DNA of 64,000 nucleotides, taken from Gigaspora rosea. Lineage: Eukaryota; Glomeromycota; Glomeromycetes; Diversisporales; Gigasporaceae. Location of the stretch: assembly GCA_003550325.1 (NCBI GenBank), contig QKWP01002100.1:1-64000 (forward strand), written 5' to 3'. The notes under the pieces were generated by a model that had not been told where the DNA came from, ran no database searches, and worked only from the letters and a program-made list of their open reading frames with translations. A program made the position numbers and the translations under genes. Shown in pieces: positions 10,900-22,800 of the stretch. Position 1 is the first letter of the stretch; every line of letters starts with the position of its first letter.

Positions 10900-13560
10900 T
10901 TCTTCTTCTTCCTCTTCTTCTATCTCATCTTCCCTTCTTCTTCTCCATATTCCCCAACTTTAACCCATTCCTCAATAACTGATTCATTTTCGTCACTTTC
11001 ATAGTCATTACTATCATAATTTTCATTGTCATAATCATTAAAAATTTCATCACTCTCAGACATTGGTACATGCTCAATTTCACTAAGACCAAATGCATCA
11101 GGAATATTCATTTCATTTCTTTGTTCAAAGCTTGATTCAAATTGATTCTCACGGTGTGATGTTGTTTCTTTACTATTAATTGCAAGATTCTTGATAACAG
11201 TTTGGCGAATTTTTTCAGCACTGTCTAAGCGTTCTTCCTACACCATTTCAGCTGCAATTTGAATCATTCTAAAGATCATTTGTAACTGCAACAAGATAAG
11301 TTTATTTAGCATAAATTTACAGAATTTAAATAATTATAATTACTTACTTTAAAGTGATTGCGTCTTAGACTTTGAAACCATCCTATTTGGGAAAAAAGGC
11401 GCTCACATAGTGCAGAATTAATTTTAATACTGTACAACCTGAAAGCAACCTTACCAATCTCTTTTTGATCAATTGCTACAAATTCCAAATATCACAACAA
11501 TGCGAGTCCAACTGCATTATTCATCGACATACCTTCTTTTGAAATAACTTCAATAGTGTTTTCAAATCGCTCATCACCAAATATACCATGTTTCATATAG
11601 TATTCAGTTAATTCTAGAGTAACACATTTTGGTTTTATACCAAACCACATTTCATAATAATATTCAATCCAACAAGTTATTCGCTCAAGAAAAAAAAAAC
11701 TATAACTGGACAAAGCCTGAATACAATATTATAGATGAAATATAACAGCCAGGAGAAGAAGAGGCTGCTCCCAATCTGCCCATCTTTTTTCAAGTTTCTG
11801 TTGCATTTGGTAACCAAATCCATCAGTATTATCTTCATATTTCTGTGCTATATATCCGAATGCATAAGCAACATCAAAAAGGTTGGCTTCATCACGCTGA
11901 AGATAATCCAGAATACTGACAAAAGGAAGAAGGTGCTTTACCAATTCTTCAAGATAGATTCAAAATTGAATATTATCAATAATATTTTGGAATTTGTCTA
12001 ATAATTTAAAAGAATTGGAATATAAAATTGAATATGACTGTAAAGCACATTTGCTTCTTAGAAGCGTTGCAAAGCAATAGTAATATAAATTCCAACAGGC
12101 GGTTACTGGAAGCACAAAGCTATAAATTTTTTTGTAAATTTGCTGTTGTTCATCACGAAGTAATGATATTGCTTTTGAATGTCGTTTATTAGTAAAGTAT
12201 GATGCAATTGTTATAGCATGCTTTACTGTTTGCTTATATTTTGATAAAAGTTTAAATATGTTACCAACACAAAGATTAGCCTGATGTGCAAAGCATGAGA
12301 GAAAAATGACATCATGCTTTTGTAACTGTATTTTGTGCCTAATAAGTAATATTTATAATGTGATTAAGTTTTTTTTCTAAAAAACTTTTCTTTATTCTCT
12401 ATAATGCAAAAATACCATTTCTGATCGATTGTTGGTACTATTTCTAATGGGATAAAAAAAATCAAATTTTGTACTATTCCTGATAGGGTCCTGAAAACTA
12501 AACTACTGTTGAAATATCTATCAGAAATGGTATTTTTGCCTCTATAATATATACGTACCATGCAGAGATATAAGCCGATGCATTATTCATAACTATTGCT
12601 ACTACATTAAGATTTTGATTACTAGCATGTTCAAAAAAGGCATTAATTTGGTTCAATACATCAGAAGTTTTTTGACTTTGGTTGCTAATATCCTCAGCGC
12701 CCCATATATATAGCTGATTTGTTGCAAAGAGAATAACAGCACCTAAAATTTCTTGGCAATACACATTTTCCAACTATCGAACATTATTGTAACTGGTTCT
12801 TGTGACTGAGAGAGAGCAAATCTTTAGCTTGTTCTAATGTTTCTGCATACTCAATAAGAGTTTTAGTACTTAATGTTTGGTGGCTTGGAATTTTAATGGT
12901 TGAGTTGAAAAAATTTACAAATTTACGAAGTGTACTACACTTAACAAATCGAAGTGCAAGCCTATTTTGAACTATCAAGCGCAAGAGAAGACGATTAAAT
13001 TCATACTACTGACTTGTTGTTAGTGGACGGACAACATATGTATTAAGAATATAATTTTTTTTTTTTTAGATTGCTTTATTTTACTAACATGTAATGAGGT
13101 CGAAGAGGTTTCTGATATTTGTGTACTGTTAGTGAACATCAATTCTGATGCACTTGAGGCACTTGAAGTTCTAGAATTTGATGAAACAATAAACATGGCC
13201 CTATCATTTCGTTCTCTTGCTTGTTGCAATGCTGTAACAGCATTATGTGCCATATTTTCATCAGGATCTTTATACACTATTACTTCCTGGTCTTTATTGA
13301 TCCAAAACTCACGCCAATATTTACAATGTTTCAAGTGTCGTTGTATATGGTCCACCTGTTAAAAAATCCAAATTTTTTATATACCTTTCATAATTCTAGT
13401 TCTTCATTTTTTTCCTTTTTCAAATATGTTCTCATGGCTTTTACAAGCTTTGCAAATGGCCCGCTTGGCTGTTTGATTTGGTCCTAATTTATCTTGGACA
13501 TAAACGTATTTTGTTAATCTATGCGAACGATTTTGAACCATTTTTGAATACTGGTATTTA
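10900..13560 (-). pseudogene. hAT-family transposase, decayed
   Basis: Read 5' to 3' on the minus strand, the fragments keep hAT order. First is a BED-type zinc finger split by an interruption (ICKAC near 13460, then HIQRHLKHC at about 13345-13320). Next are the region ending MNNASAY (normally an Asp where the first Asn stands), the CFAHQANLCVGNIFK motif near 12280, and the C-terminal dimerisation block SALCERLFSQIGWFQSLRRN near 11400. An acidic tail (10920-11111) follows. Stops and frame breaks occur in several places, so it is not functional. The likely former role is transposition of the surrounding element. One intron (about 12560-12340) has a MITE inserted in it. Confidence 0.85.
12406..12539. 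mobile_element. 134-bp MITE inside a hAT intron, 9-bp duplication
   Basis: A perfect 20-bp inverted repeat (GCAAAAATACCATTTCTGAT and its complement at 12520-12539) is flanked by CTCTATAAT at 12397-12405 and 12540-12548. A 9-bp duplication points to a Mutator-like mobiliser. The site lies within the intron between the ..ASAYISAW and ..HKIQLQK exons of the transposase, so the host reading frame was spared. Confidence 0.85.
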
Positions 13561-13719
13561 TTTTTTTATATAGCTTTTATATTTGACCAGTTATACTAAT
13601 GCAAATTTGATCATGGCAATTAGTTTAAATAAACTAGTTTATTAATCGCACAAATAATCACTAATTCAAGTCGATAATGGTCAATGGATCGAAAGGTATT
13701 TAGTGTGACATGGGCCATC

Positions 13720-15120
13720 CTGAAACCAACAAGACAATCCAGTACATGCAAGTGCTGTTGAAAGGAGACAGATAAGTAATTAATGAACTACCAGTTCAGA
13801 TTACATAGCATATCTACTAATACATGAATTACCAAATTTGACAGGGCATTTTTTACTTAATGAATAGATATAATTTATTAGTAAAATTTTTTTATAATCT
13901 TGGGGCAAATTTGATCAATTCTGATCCAGCTAACCATAATTCTGATGCACTCTGACATGTCTCGACCCAGAATTTTGGGGACCTCCTAGTATGAGTTGCC
14001 GAAAGGAGACAGATAAATAATTTTTGAACTACCAGTTCAGATTATATAGTGCATATACTAATATTACCAAATTTGACAGGGCATAGCGATAAAACAGGCA
14101 GATATAAGGAGCTTATCAATCTGATATTAAACAAGATTCAATGTCAGTGTTAATCACATAGGCCATTCCGAAACTATCAAGAAAATCCTGTTATCAGGTT
14201 CTATAAAAAATTATCAGCTGGGCATTTTTTACATAATGAATGGATATGATTTATTAGTAAAATTTTTTATAATCTTGGAACAATCAATTCCAATCTAGCT
14301 GATCGCGATTTCAATGCACTCTGGCGTGTCCTGATCCAGAATTTTTTGGGACCCTGTATGAGTTGCCGAAAGGAAACAAATAAGTATAATAATTAATAAT
14401 TAATAATGAACTACCAGTCCAGATTACATAGCGCTATACTAATATTACCAAATTTGACAAGGTATAGCGATAACCGGCAGATATAAAGAGCTTATCAATC
14501 TGATATTAAATAAGATTCAATATCAGCGTTAATCACATGGGCATTCTGAAACCAACAATAAACAAGTGCTGCTAAAAGGAATTTTTACAGGACTATCTTC
14601 AAATTTTGGGTTGGGTGCGTCGGTTTTTAGCCCTAGTCGTTATCAGGTTCTATAGCAAAATTATTAGCTAGGCATTTTTTACTTAATAAATGGATATGAT
14701 TTATTAGTAAAATTTTTTATGATTTTGGGGCAAGATCAATTCTGATCTAGCTAACCATGATTTTGATGCACTTTAATGTACTTTGACCCAGAATTTTGGT
14801 GACCCCTGTATGAGTTGCTGAAAGGAAACAGATAGGTAATAAACCACCAGCCCAGATTACACAGCGCATATACTAATATTACTAAATTTGACAGGGCATA
14901 GTGATAAGACTGGCAGATATAAGGAGCTTACCAACCTGACATTTTAGAATATTATTTAAGCAAGATTTAATATCAGTATTAATCACATAAGTCATCCTGA
15001 AACCAACAGTATATGCAAGTGCCAAAAGGAGAAAGATAAGTAATTAATAAACTACCAGTCCAGATTATATAGTGCATATACTAACATTACCAAATTTGGC
15101 GATAAGACCAGCAGATATAA
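13720..15120. repeat. Diverged tandem array, unit about 370-450 bp
   Basis: The phrase GAGTTGCCGAAAGGARACA recurs near 13985, 14360 and 14815, with weaker starts near 13760 and 15020. Between them the order is constant: CTACCAGTYCAGATTA, TACCAAATTTGACAGGG, GATATAAGGAGCTTATCAA, GGTTCTATA, GATATGATTTATTAG and CCAGAATTTTGGG. No coding is evident. A single inverted copy of part of the unit lies at about 56575-56780. Confidence 0.8.
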
Positions 15121-15539
15121 GGCAGATTATCAGTGGTCTTCCTTGTCATTTTGCATTTCCTTTATACTCGCAGCCAGTCTGCGTTATATAGGAGGAAACC
15201 ACATGCATTACTAATTTAACGGAAGACCACAAGCTAATGCTGCTAATCACTAGTTCAACAGTACATCAATTGTATGCTAATATAATTTAATAAAGGTTTA
15301 ATATTTGGCACTATTTGGGCTAGAGCGTTTCTAAAAAAATTAAAGATCATATGTGTGCAATGATTTATAGTAAATACTAGCTAGATTAGCTAATTCTTTG
15401 GTTAACCTTTTTTTAAAGTTGCTCTTAAGCCTGTTTAACAATGTATGATATTAAATAAAAAATAATTAATTTTAAACTTGTTTAATTATTTCTTTGTCAT
15501 TAAGGCATGGTTATATATATGACATAATTTGTTACACAT

Positions 15540-15830
15540 ATTTAGTTATCAATTGACTGATTTGACCAATTTGACTAATTTGATTAATCGTATAACTGCC
15601 AATTTGACCAATTTGACCATGATCAAATTGGTCAAATCGGTCTGATTGGTCTGTGTAACTATATAATTTGACCAATTTGACCAGACCGACCAGACCAAAG
15701 ATAATTCGACCAATGACCAGTAAATTTATTATTGACTATAAATTTAAACAACACTATATGATATATTATATCTACTTCTCCTTCTCTAAGATATTATATA
15801 ATATCTGTCAGTTGCCCTTACTATAAAAGT
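15540..15830. repeat. Inner right inverted region of the 8.3-kb element
   Basis: Rich in TTTGACCAATTTGACC words and itself partly palindromic. Its outer end (AATATCTGTCAGTTGCCCTT near 15800-15820) is the complement of the left-arm sequence near 9135-9160. Confidence 0.75.
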
Positions 15831-16854
15831 TTTATAATTTATTAAAAAATTATAAACTATTTATAGTAACACAAATTTATTGATTTTGTAATTGGATTTT
15901 TATGATTTTGGGCTTCTCATTGAGCTGATCATTTTGGTAGTTAAATCATTGAAATTGGCCCAGTAAATCAAAAGTTATTAACAATTAAAAATTAATTTTT
16001 AATTGTTAATAACTTTTGATCTACTGGGCCAATTTTGATGATTCAACTATCAAAATGATCACATCAATAAGAGGATTCTAGCAAGCCCCAAATCATTAAA
16101 ATCTAATTACTGTGATCCTAAGATCAGAATAGATTTGAGTTACTATAGAAGTTTTATAATTTATTAAAGAATTATAAGCTATTTATAGTAATACAAATTT
16201 ATTCTGATCTCTGGATCCTGTAATTGGATTTTTATAATTTTAGGCTTGATAGAATCCTCTCATTGAGCTGATTATTTTGGTAGTTGAATCATTGAAATTG
16301 GCCCAGTAGACCAAAGTTATTAACAATTGAAATTAATTTTTAATTGTTAATAACTTTTGATTTACTGGGCAATTTCGATGAATTAACTACCAAAATGATC
16401 AGCTCAATGAGAGGATTCTAGCAAAACCAAAATCATAAAATTAAATTACAGGATCCAGAGATCAGAATAAATTTGTATTACTATAAATAGTTTATAATTC
16501 TTTAATAAATTATAAAACTTCTATAGTAATACAAATTTATTCTGATCTCTGGATCCTGTAATTGGATTTTTATAATTTTAGGCTTGATAGAATCCTCTCA
16601 TTGAGCTGATTATTTTGGTAGTTGAATCATTGAAATTGGCCCAGTAGACCAAAGTTATTAACAATTGAAATTAATTTTTAATTGTTAATAACTTTTGATC
16701 TACTGGGCCAATTTTAATGATTTAACTACCAAATTGATTAGCTCAATGAGAAGCCCAAAATTGTAAAAATCCAATCACAGGATCCAGAGATTAGAATAAA
16801 TTTATATTACTATAAATGATTTATAATTTTTTAATAAATTATAAAACTTTTATA
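15831..16854. repeat. Tandem array of ~330-bp palindromes
   Basis: Three large palindromes (about 15870-16139, 16192-16480 and 16532-16805) follow each other. Each is built as GGATCC..TTGGCCCAGTA..GTTATTAACAATT and its inverse. They are separated by ~52-bp small palindromes that begin and end TTACTAT/ATAGTAA. A fourth, half copy continues into the terminal region. The left end of the transposon has only one diverged half copy, so the array was amplified in the right arm only. Confidence 0.85.
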
Positions 16855-17127
16855 GTAACACAAATATATTTCGATCTTAGGATCTAGTAATTAGATTTTA
16901 ATGATTTTGGACTTTCTAGAATCCTCTCATTAAGAGGATCATTTTTGTAGTTAAATCATTGAAATTGGCCTAGTAGATCAAAAGTTATTCACTATTAAAT
17001 ATTATATCTAACTTTTTAATAATTGTAAAATCTGATTGGCTGATTGGGATATTAGGTGGAGATGGATGGGGTATGGTGAAGTGGGCTCATAGTAAAAAAA
17101 AAACAGCTAATTTCTGGAAGCCCTCTA
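16855..17127. repeat. Right terminal inverted repeat of the 8.3-kb element
   Basis: Complement of 8850-9133, ending AATTTCTGGAAGCCCTCTA at 17127. Confidence 0.75.
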
Positions 17128-17436
17128 AAATGTGTTCTTAAAAAAATTGATGTCTGGTTCTACAAATAGATCAAATTTAGTACTAATACCAATTTTATAC
17201 TCCATATTCAAATCTAGATAAGTTTTAACTACTCTAGTAGGTTTAGGTTGCAGATAAATTAGATAGTATATTTGTTTATAGTTTGAATTTTAACTCTTGT
17301 AATATAGTTTGTATACAGTTATATTAATTGTAATTTTGAAAAACTCTATAAGGAATCTTATACAAATTATTAATAAAGATAGAAACAATACCTTACTTTA
17401 ATACCAAAAAAAAAATAAATAAAAATAAAATTGTTT

Positions 17437-18373
17437 TTTTTTTTTTTTTAATATTAAGAGTGTAGCTCCTGCCCCAAACTTTATTAATACTTAAGCAAAT
17501 TGACATATGGCAGTGCCTTTTATACATACATATTATATACAAGTATTGAGACTAGGACTTCAGTCTGTGAAACCTTTTATCCATAGCTAAACCCCACCAG
17601 AGCCTCCCATATTTTCATTTATATAGTTGACCTGGATTTGTACGTTCCTTTTCAACCAACATTCAGCCCCTACATGTCCGCCACTTTACCCATATTTTCT
17701 AATTCATCATTTCCAATTTGGTGTGTGTTGCCAGATAGGCGCTTTATGCTTCCAAGTTGGTGTACCCGAAATCTGGTTACCCAGAAAATCCCTTACTAGC
17801 GTACTTCTCGGGAGTTCATATCTCAAGCCATGCAGCTGCTTTTACCACATTGGGTAAGTATCTCAAGCCTGTATGCTGCCGCAACCAGCCGGTTTCCTGC
17901 AACTTGAGAACCCAGAATTTAGCGTTCTGAATTTGGAAATGTGTGAATGACTGTACTTCCCGCTATGGTGGCAAGGACCTGGGCTTTTGCAAATGCTTCC
18001 AGTGCCGAATGGCATCATGAGGCTAGAGAGAACCTGATCACCACTGCATATACTTATACCAGCATATATCCGTATTGGCGGTCCCAAATCCTCTTAGCTC
18101 CGAAGACTCCCATATGGATACGCCCAGAGCTCCGTTGGGTCTTGACACGTACAAACCTCCATGTTTCTGCCTCTTATTGGCCGATTAGTTCTGTCTGCCC
18201 TTGCAAAGTTCACTAGATCCCAGTACCCAGTCAGTCACTCTTTGGATCCTTTTTCCCAGTTATTCCAGACTACCAATCCAGTTGGCCCGGAAGGATCGGT
18301 CTGCCAGGCTTTAGATGCCTAAGGTCTTCCTTTCCTTGGTTCATGCTTCTATAACACATGACCTTTTTCTCTG
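17437..18373 (-). mobile_element. Retro-insertion (LINE 3' fragment or SINE), 17-bp duplication
   Basis: TAAAAATAAAATTGTTT is repeated exactly at 17420-17436 and 18374-18390. A T-run follows the left copy, so the element lies on the minus strand. Its base composition is clearly less A/T-rich than the surroundings, and I see no conserved protein in it. In sense orientation the tail is AATAAAGTTTGGGGCAGGAG..CTCTTAATATT then A-run, similar in layout to the other retroelement tails in this window. Confidence 0.8.
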
Positions 18374-18390
18374 TAAAAATAAAATTGTTT

Positions 18391-19326
18391 AGTACTAAAT
18401 ACTATATTATCTTGGCATAAAGTTATTTGATTGTTTTAATTTTAGAAATAGAAATAATTAATTTATTATTTAGATGAATTATTTATTCCTTTTTTCAAAT
18501 AAAAATAAACTCTAGTTATATTAGAATTAGGGCAGGATTAGTACATTTATCTATTGGAATAAATAGAAAACAACTCTATTAGTATCACTCCATTGCTCTA
18601 TTGAGAATAATTTGCAAATGGAGCCCAATAGAGGCCAACTAGCTTATAATATAGTATTTAACTTCATTAACTCCATTGACTTTATTAGTTCTATTAGTTC
18701 TATTGGCTTCATTGTTTGCAATTTTTTTAATAGAGTATATTCATTGCCAACTCTGGGTTAGGGTTAAAGTTAGAATTAGAATTAGTATTAGAGTTAAAAT
18801 TAAAATTAAATTTAATGTATAATTGCAAAAGGAGTATTTTTTGTTAAAAATATAACGGGTTTCTTTAGTAAAATTTTAAAATAGTATAATATGAGTAAGG
18901 AATATCAAATCTCACTCCAGATAAAAAATAAATATACTCTTAGAAATAAATGAATAAATTTGTAAATTTTTTCAAAAATGCAATTTTGTCTATTTTTATT
19001 TGAAATAATAAAAAAATTAAAAAATATATATAGTCAACTTTCTCTAATCTGATCCCTTTTTAATCTGAACACTATTAAACTCTCTTTAAACTGAACAAAA
19101 TCATTTAGAATATTTGTAAATTTTATTATAAAATTCAGATTAGCTATATATAACTTTCTAGAACTAAACTTTTTTAGTGGTCCTAGCAGTTTGAAATAGA
19201 AAGAGTTAAAATATATTAAAATAATATATTTTTTAGTGCTGAACAAGTTTACTTAAACCAAAATTTATAATTTATTAGTAAAATTGTTTATATAATATTG
19301 AATTTTCTATATTTTTATTAATAAAT
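18391..19326. other. Gene-free; degenerate GTTAGG/GAATTAG words
   Basis: A/T-rich sequence. 18755-18810 has a run of GGGTTAGGGTTA followed by GAATTAG-like units. No gene seen. Confidence 0.4.
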
Positions 19327-19551
19327 GTCACGGCTGATGCTGAAGTTGGCTGATGCTGAAGCTCAGGGGTCTCGATTGGAATCTATAAGCCCTGCTAAAA
19401 TTCACATATACTCTATAAATATAAAATCTACACCCAAACCCTACCCTAACCCTATAAGACAAAAACGAAAAAAACATCAAAAAAAAATTTAAAATTTTAT
19501 ATCAAAATAGGCAAAGCTTTAGCATCAGCCAACTTCAGCATCAGCCGTGAC
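19327..19551. mobile_element. 225-bp MITE, copy 1 (CGGCTGATGCTGAA ends)
   Basis: The ends GTCACGGCTGATGCTGAAG and CTTCAGCATCAGCCGTGAC are inverted. GGCTGATGCTGAA occurs twice in tandem at each end. The flanks are A/T-rich (AATAAAT left, AATAAAA right). The second copy is at 52077-52302. The core contains CCCTACCCTAACCCTATAAG. Confidence 0.9.
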
Positions 19552-19803
19552 AATAAAAATATAAAAAATCCTGTACTATGCAAAATTTACTAATTAAGTA
19601 TACCTTTACTACTAAATAAACTTTTTAGCAGTCAAAAATATATATATATATTTTTTTTTTTTAAAGAGAGGTCTTTCTTCTATATCTTTTATTAATAGTT
19701 ATTATTCACTTAGAGTTACAAATGTATAATTACTATTCTAGGGAGATAGGGGTAAGAGCTAGTTTACTCTCGACCAATTCTTTGCTAGATTGGTCGAAGA
19801 CCT

Positions 19804-22800
19804 CTAGTCTGTGATGAGTTTAGCTAGCGATGTACAACCTAAATGAACGAATTTTCGTATTTTGTTTTCTAATACTATTTTATTAATAGGTGGTGTTTTT
19901 GTTATAGTTGGTGGGTCAATCTTCGGTGGATTTGGGAATGCTTCGGAATGTCTTGAGGCTCTTGATGGAATCCAATATTCTTTATGGAGTGTTTTTATTA
20001 TTTCGTGATGGAGAAGGGGGGTGTATTTATTTTGCTTGTATTTCGAGCTAGTAGGGAAAAGGGTGGAGTTGGTGATTAAACCAAAAGGCATTTTTTCTGT
20101 ATATATAAGAATGTGAAGGATCTGATGAATCTATCAGGGTCTTCTAGTGGTGATTCTGTTTCAGTCGCCACTCCCTCTGCGATCATTTTTACTTTAAAGT
20201 TCTTTATTTGTGATAGAGATGGGTGCATATACAAGGCAGCTGGCTTATCAGCAAAGGAGATAAATTTTAGAACATGGTCCCACTGTATATTTCCCATGTA
20301 TGATTCCCATAGGTGAATTCGTTGTTGGTTGTACCATTGTAGTAAGTTGGTAATCCTGCTGGTATTTTTCAAAATGGATTTTGTCTGTGGAATACACGAA
20401 GTGCTTAGTAGTTCCATGGTGAAGGCGTTATAGGTAAAATGTTTAGGATTAATGTCCAAGTTATACAATTGATGGTTTTTGTATTTTGAGCTCTGAGTCA
20501 AATTTTAAAATGATTTTTCAGTCCCCCATAATTCCTCTAAGTATTTTGAGGAGACTAGGATAGTCTTCTTTGTCTAGTTGATCAAGTTTGTAATGTTCTA
20601 ATTCGATTGTTCTTTGAAGCGTCTCGATTGTTTGTTTGTGGTTTGTAATGATTTGTATATCGGTGTTGTTTGACACAGTTGAAAATAGAAATGTTATCGT
20701 TGATAGAGATGAATGTAGGCGTGATGGCCACATCCTATTGGTACAGCCAAGTATTTCTTTCTTTGTTGACAATTTTGCTGCTATGAAGTAGGAGGGGTAT
20801 GTTGTGGATCCGATCACATGATTTTCTTTTATTGTCGATAAATGTATTGTAAGATTCCGTTTTTTAAAATTATTTTTTATTAGTGCTTCCCAGACTTCTA
20901 CTAGAGGGTTGACAAAAGCTGACAATGGTCTTGGCAGGAGGATTGAAATTTCCACATCTAGTTCCTTCCGTGGTTGAAATCTGTTATTTAATGCGGCGTA
21001 TATATCAGATATTTTTCCGTGGACTATTCGCCTACTATCTACTTGCAGACTATATGCTCTATCTTTTAGGAGAAAGTAGCAATATTCTTCTGCTAATAAT
21101 TTATCTTTCGAGGCACAACCTGAGCAAGGCTCAAGTTTGTTGTTTGTGGTGATTCTATAGTATTTTGCTTTAGGGTATTGCTAAGAGTAACTAGTTATTT
21201 TTGCGATTTCTTCGTCCTTTGTTATTACCCAGTTTTTTCTCTTTTTGTAGATCCAAGGTGTTAAGATAAAGGGGTTCGGAGTAATTAGTATAGTTGTGGG
21301 GTTTGCATTTTCACTCATTATCTCTTGCATTGTATATAACCAATTTGGGGGCGGCCTCTGGGAATTTTCTGTATATTGTGGTGGATTTTTGTCCAAGATA
21401 GAAAGTTTTGGTTTTTTAGATCTAGTAGTTGTTCGACACAATAGATACCGTGTCGGTTCATTTTTTCTTTTAGGAAGTGTCTTTTGGGGTGGTCCATTAT
21501 AACTTAGTCGATCGAGGTACCCTTTAATCAATTAGTAAGTATGGGCCATTGATTGAGTGGTTTGTCCCAGGAAAACCCCAAGGAAGGATAGGCCGGCGAT
21601 AATCGATTGTGCAGTATGTGTAAGGTTTTGTCTGTGTGGAAATAATGGTATGTGGCTTAGTATGGATTTTTCATTGTTCGCAGCTTCTTGTAATTGTTGT
21701 ATTCTCATTTTCAAAAAGGATTTGTCGAAGTCTTTGTGGTTTAGGTTTTTTGTCAGAAGTGAAGTAAGTGCATTATTATGGACTTGTAGTAGGTTGTCCA
21801 AACCATAGATCTCAGGATTGTGTAGAAAAGAGTTCGGGATTCCTCTTGCAAGTCCTCCTTTTTGTTTGACTATGCTAATACATATTCTGTTAATTTTCTT
21901 AATTTGCGAGGGTTTTAGATATGCAGAGTGCAAGTGATACTGCAGTCAAGGGAATATGACCCTATTGATGATGTATATTGCCTGCTTTTCCGTTATCTTT
22001 GCTAGTTGGAGTTTTTTTAGGTTTGTCTGCATTTCTGCAAGTATTAAGCACTAAACCGGATGTAGTGAATTACCCGCTGTGAACTAGGCTCTAAGGTATT
22101 TTATTGGTGTATCGTTTTTTGAAGCATAGATTGTTGAGTTGTCAAATTCAATTGTGGGAGTTTTTTCTTTTTTGGTATTTGTGAGGAGGTATGACTTGGA
22201 TAGGTTTACTCTTATGTTGTTGTATTTATAAAATGAGGTCACTAACGAGATTATGTTGGTTAAGGTAGTTTTGTCATGTGCCAGCCAGAGCGAGTCATCC
22301 ATGTAAGCCATTACTGGCATACATATTTGACGTGGTGGGTTGGTAGGTATGCTTCCTGTGTAGCCTTGAAAAGAGCACTGAATTCGTGAAATCAGTGGGT
22401 CGTAGTAGATTTTCCAGAGAAGAGAGGAGAATATCTCTCCTTGGTCAATTCCATCTTCTACCTCGTATGGCTTTGTTAGACCTAGGTCTGTGATTACTCT
22501 GTTTTTTCTGTTAGTTAGCAGGTGTATGAGTAGATTTATTATCTTTTCCGGTATCTTTATCCTTTTAAGTGCTTTTCCTAGGGTAGGAACGTGTACAGTA
22601 TCGAATGCTTTCGACATATCCTGGGCAAGTGCCCAAATTTCTTTATCCTCGGTTCGGGTATTTTCTAGAATGTGAGTGAGATTGGATAGTGGTTGGGAGG
22701 TTGATTGTCCTGGGAAGGCCGCGAAGTTCAGAGGGGACAGTACTTCGTAACGCATTATCGGGGTCATCAATCTGTTGTTAATTATTTTTGTCAATATTTT

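Larger units (their letters stand above)
8850..17127. mobile_element. 8.3-kb hAT-bearing transposon with long complex inverted ends
   Basis: The ends are inverted: TAGGGGGCTTCCAAAAATTA at 8850 matches TAGAGGGCTTCCAGAAATTA read inward from 17127. The similarity continues for about 280 bp (TCTTAATGAGAGGATC, TCATTAAAATCTAAT and others), then through AGGGCACTGACAGATATTA (left, from about 9140) against AGGGCAACTGACAGATATTA (right, ending about 15820) and into a GACCAATTTGACC-rich zone. Inside lie a minus-strand hAT transposase pseudogene, tandem repeats and several nested insertions. No 8-bp duplication is visible outside; a flanking TA could be part of the TIR or the target site. The size and the paired subterminal zones argue for one element rather than two neighbours. 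Confidence 0.75.

Noticed and set aside
13132-13487. Plus-strand open frames opposite the BED finger of the hAT transposase
   Set aside because: Antisense of a recognised transposase region with no motif of their own.
17627-18216. Open frames in the GC-richer block, possible horizontal transfer or contamination
   Set aside because: The block is bounded by an exact 17-bp duplication and a poly(A) tail, so it is a retro-insertion; the frames carry no known protein.
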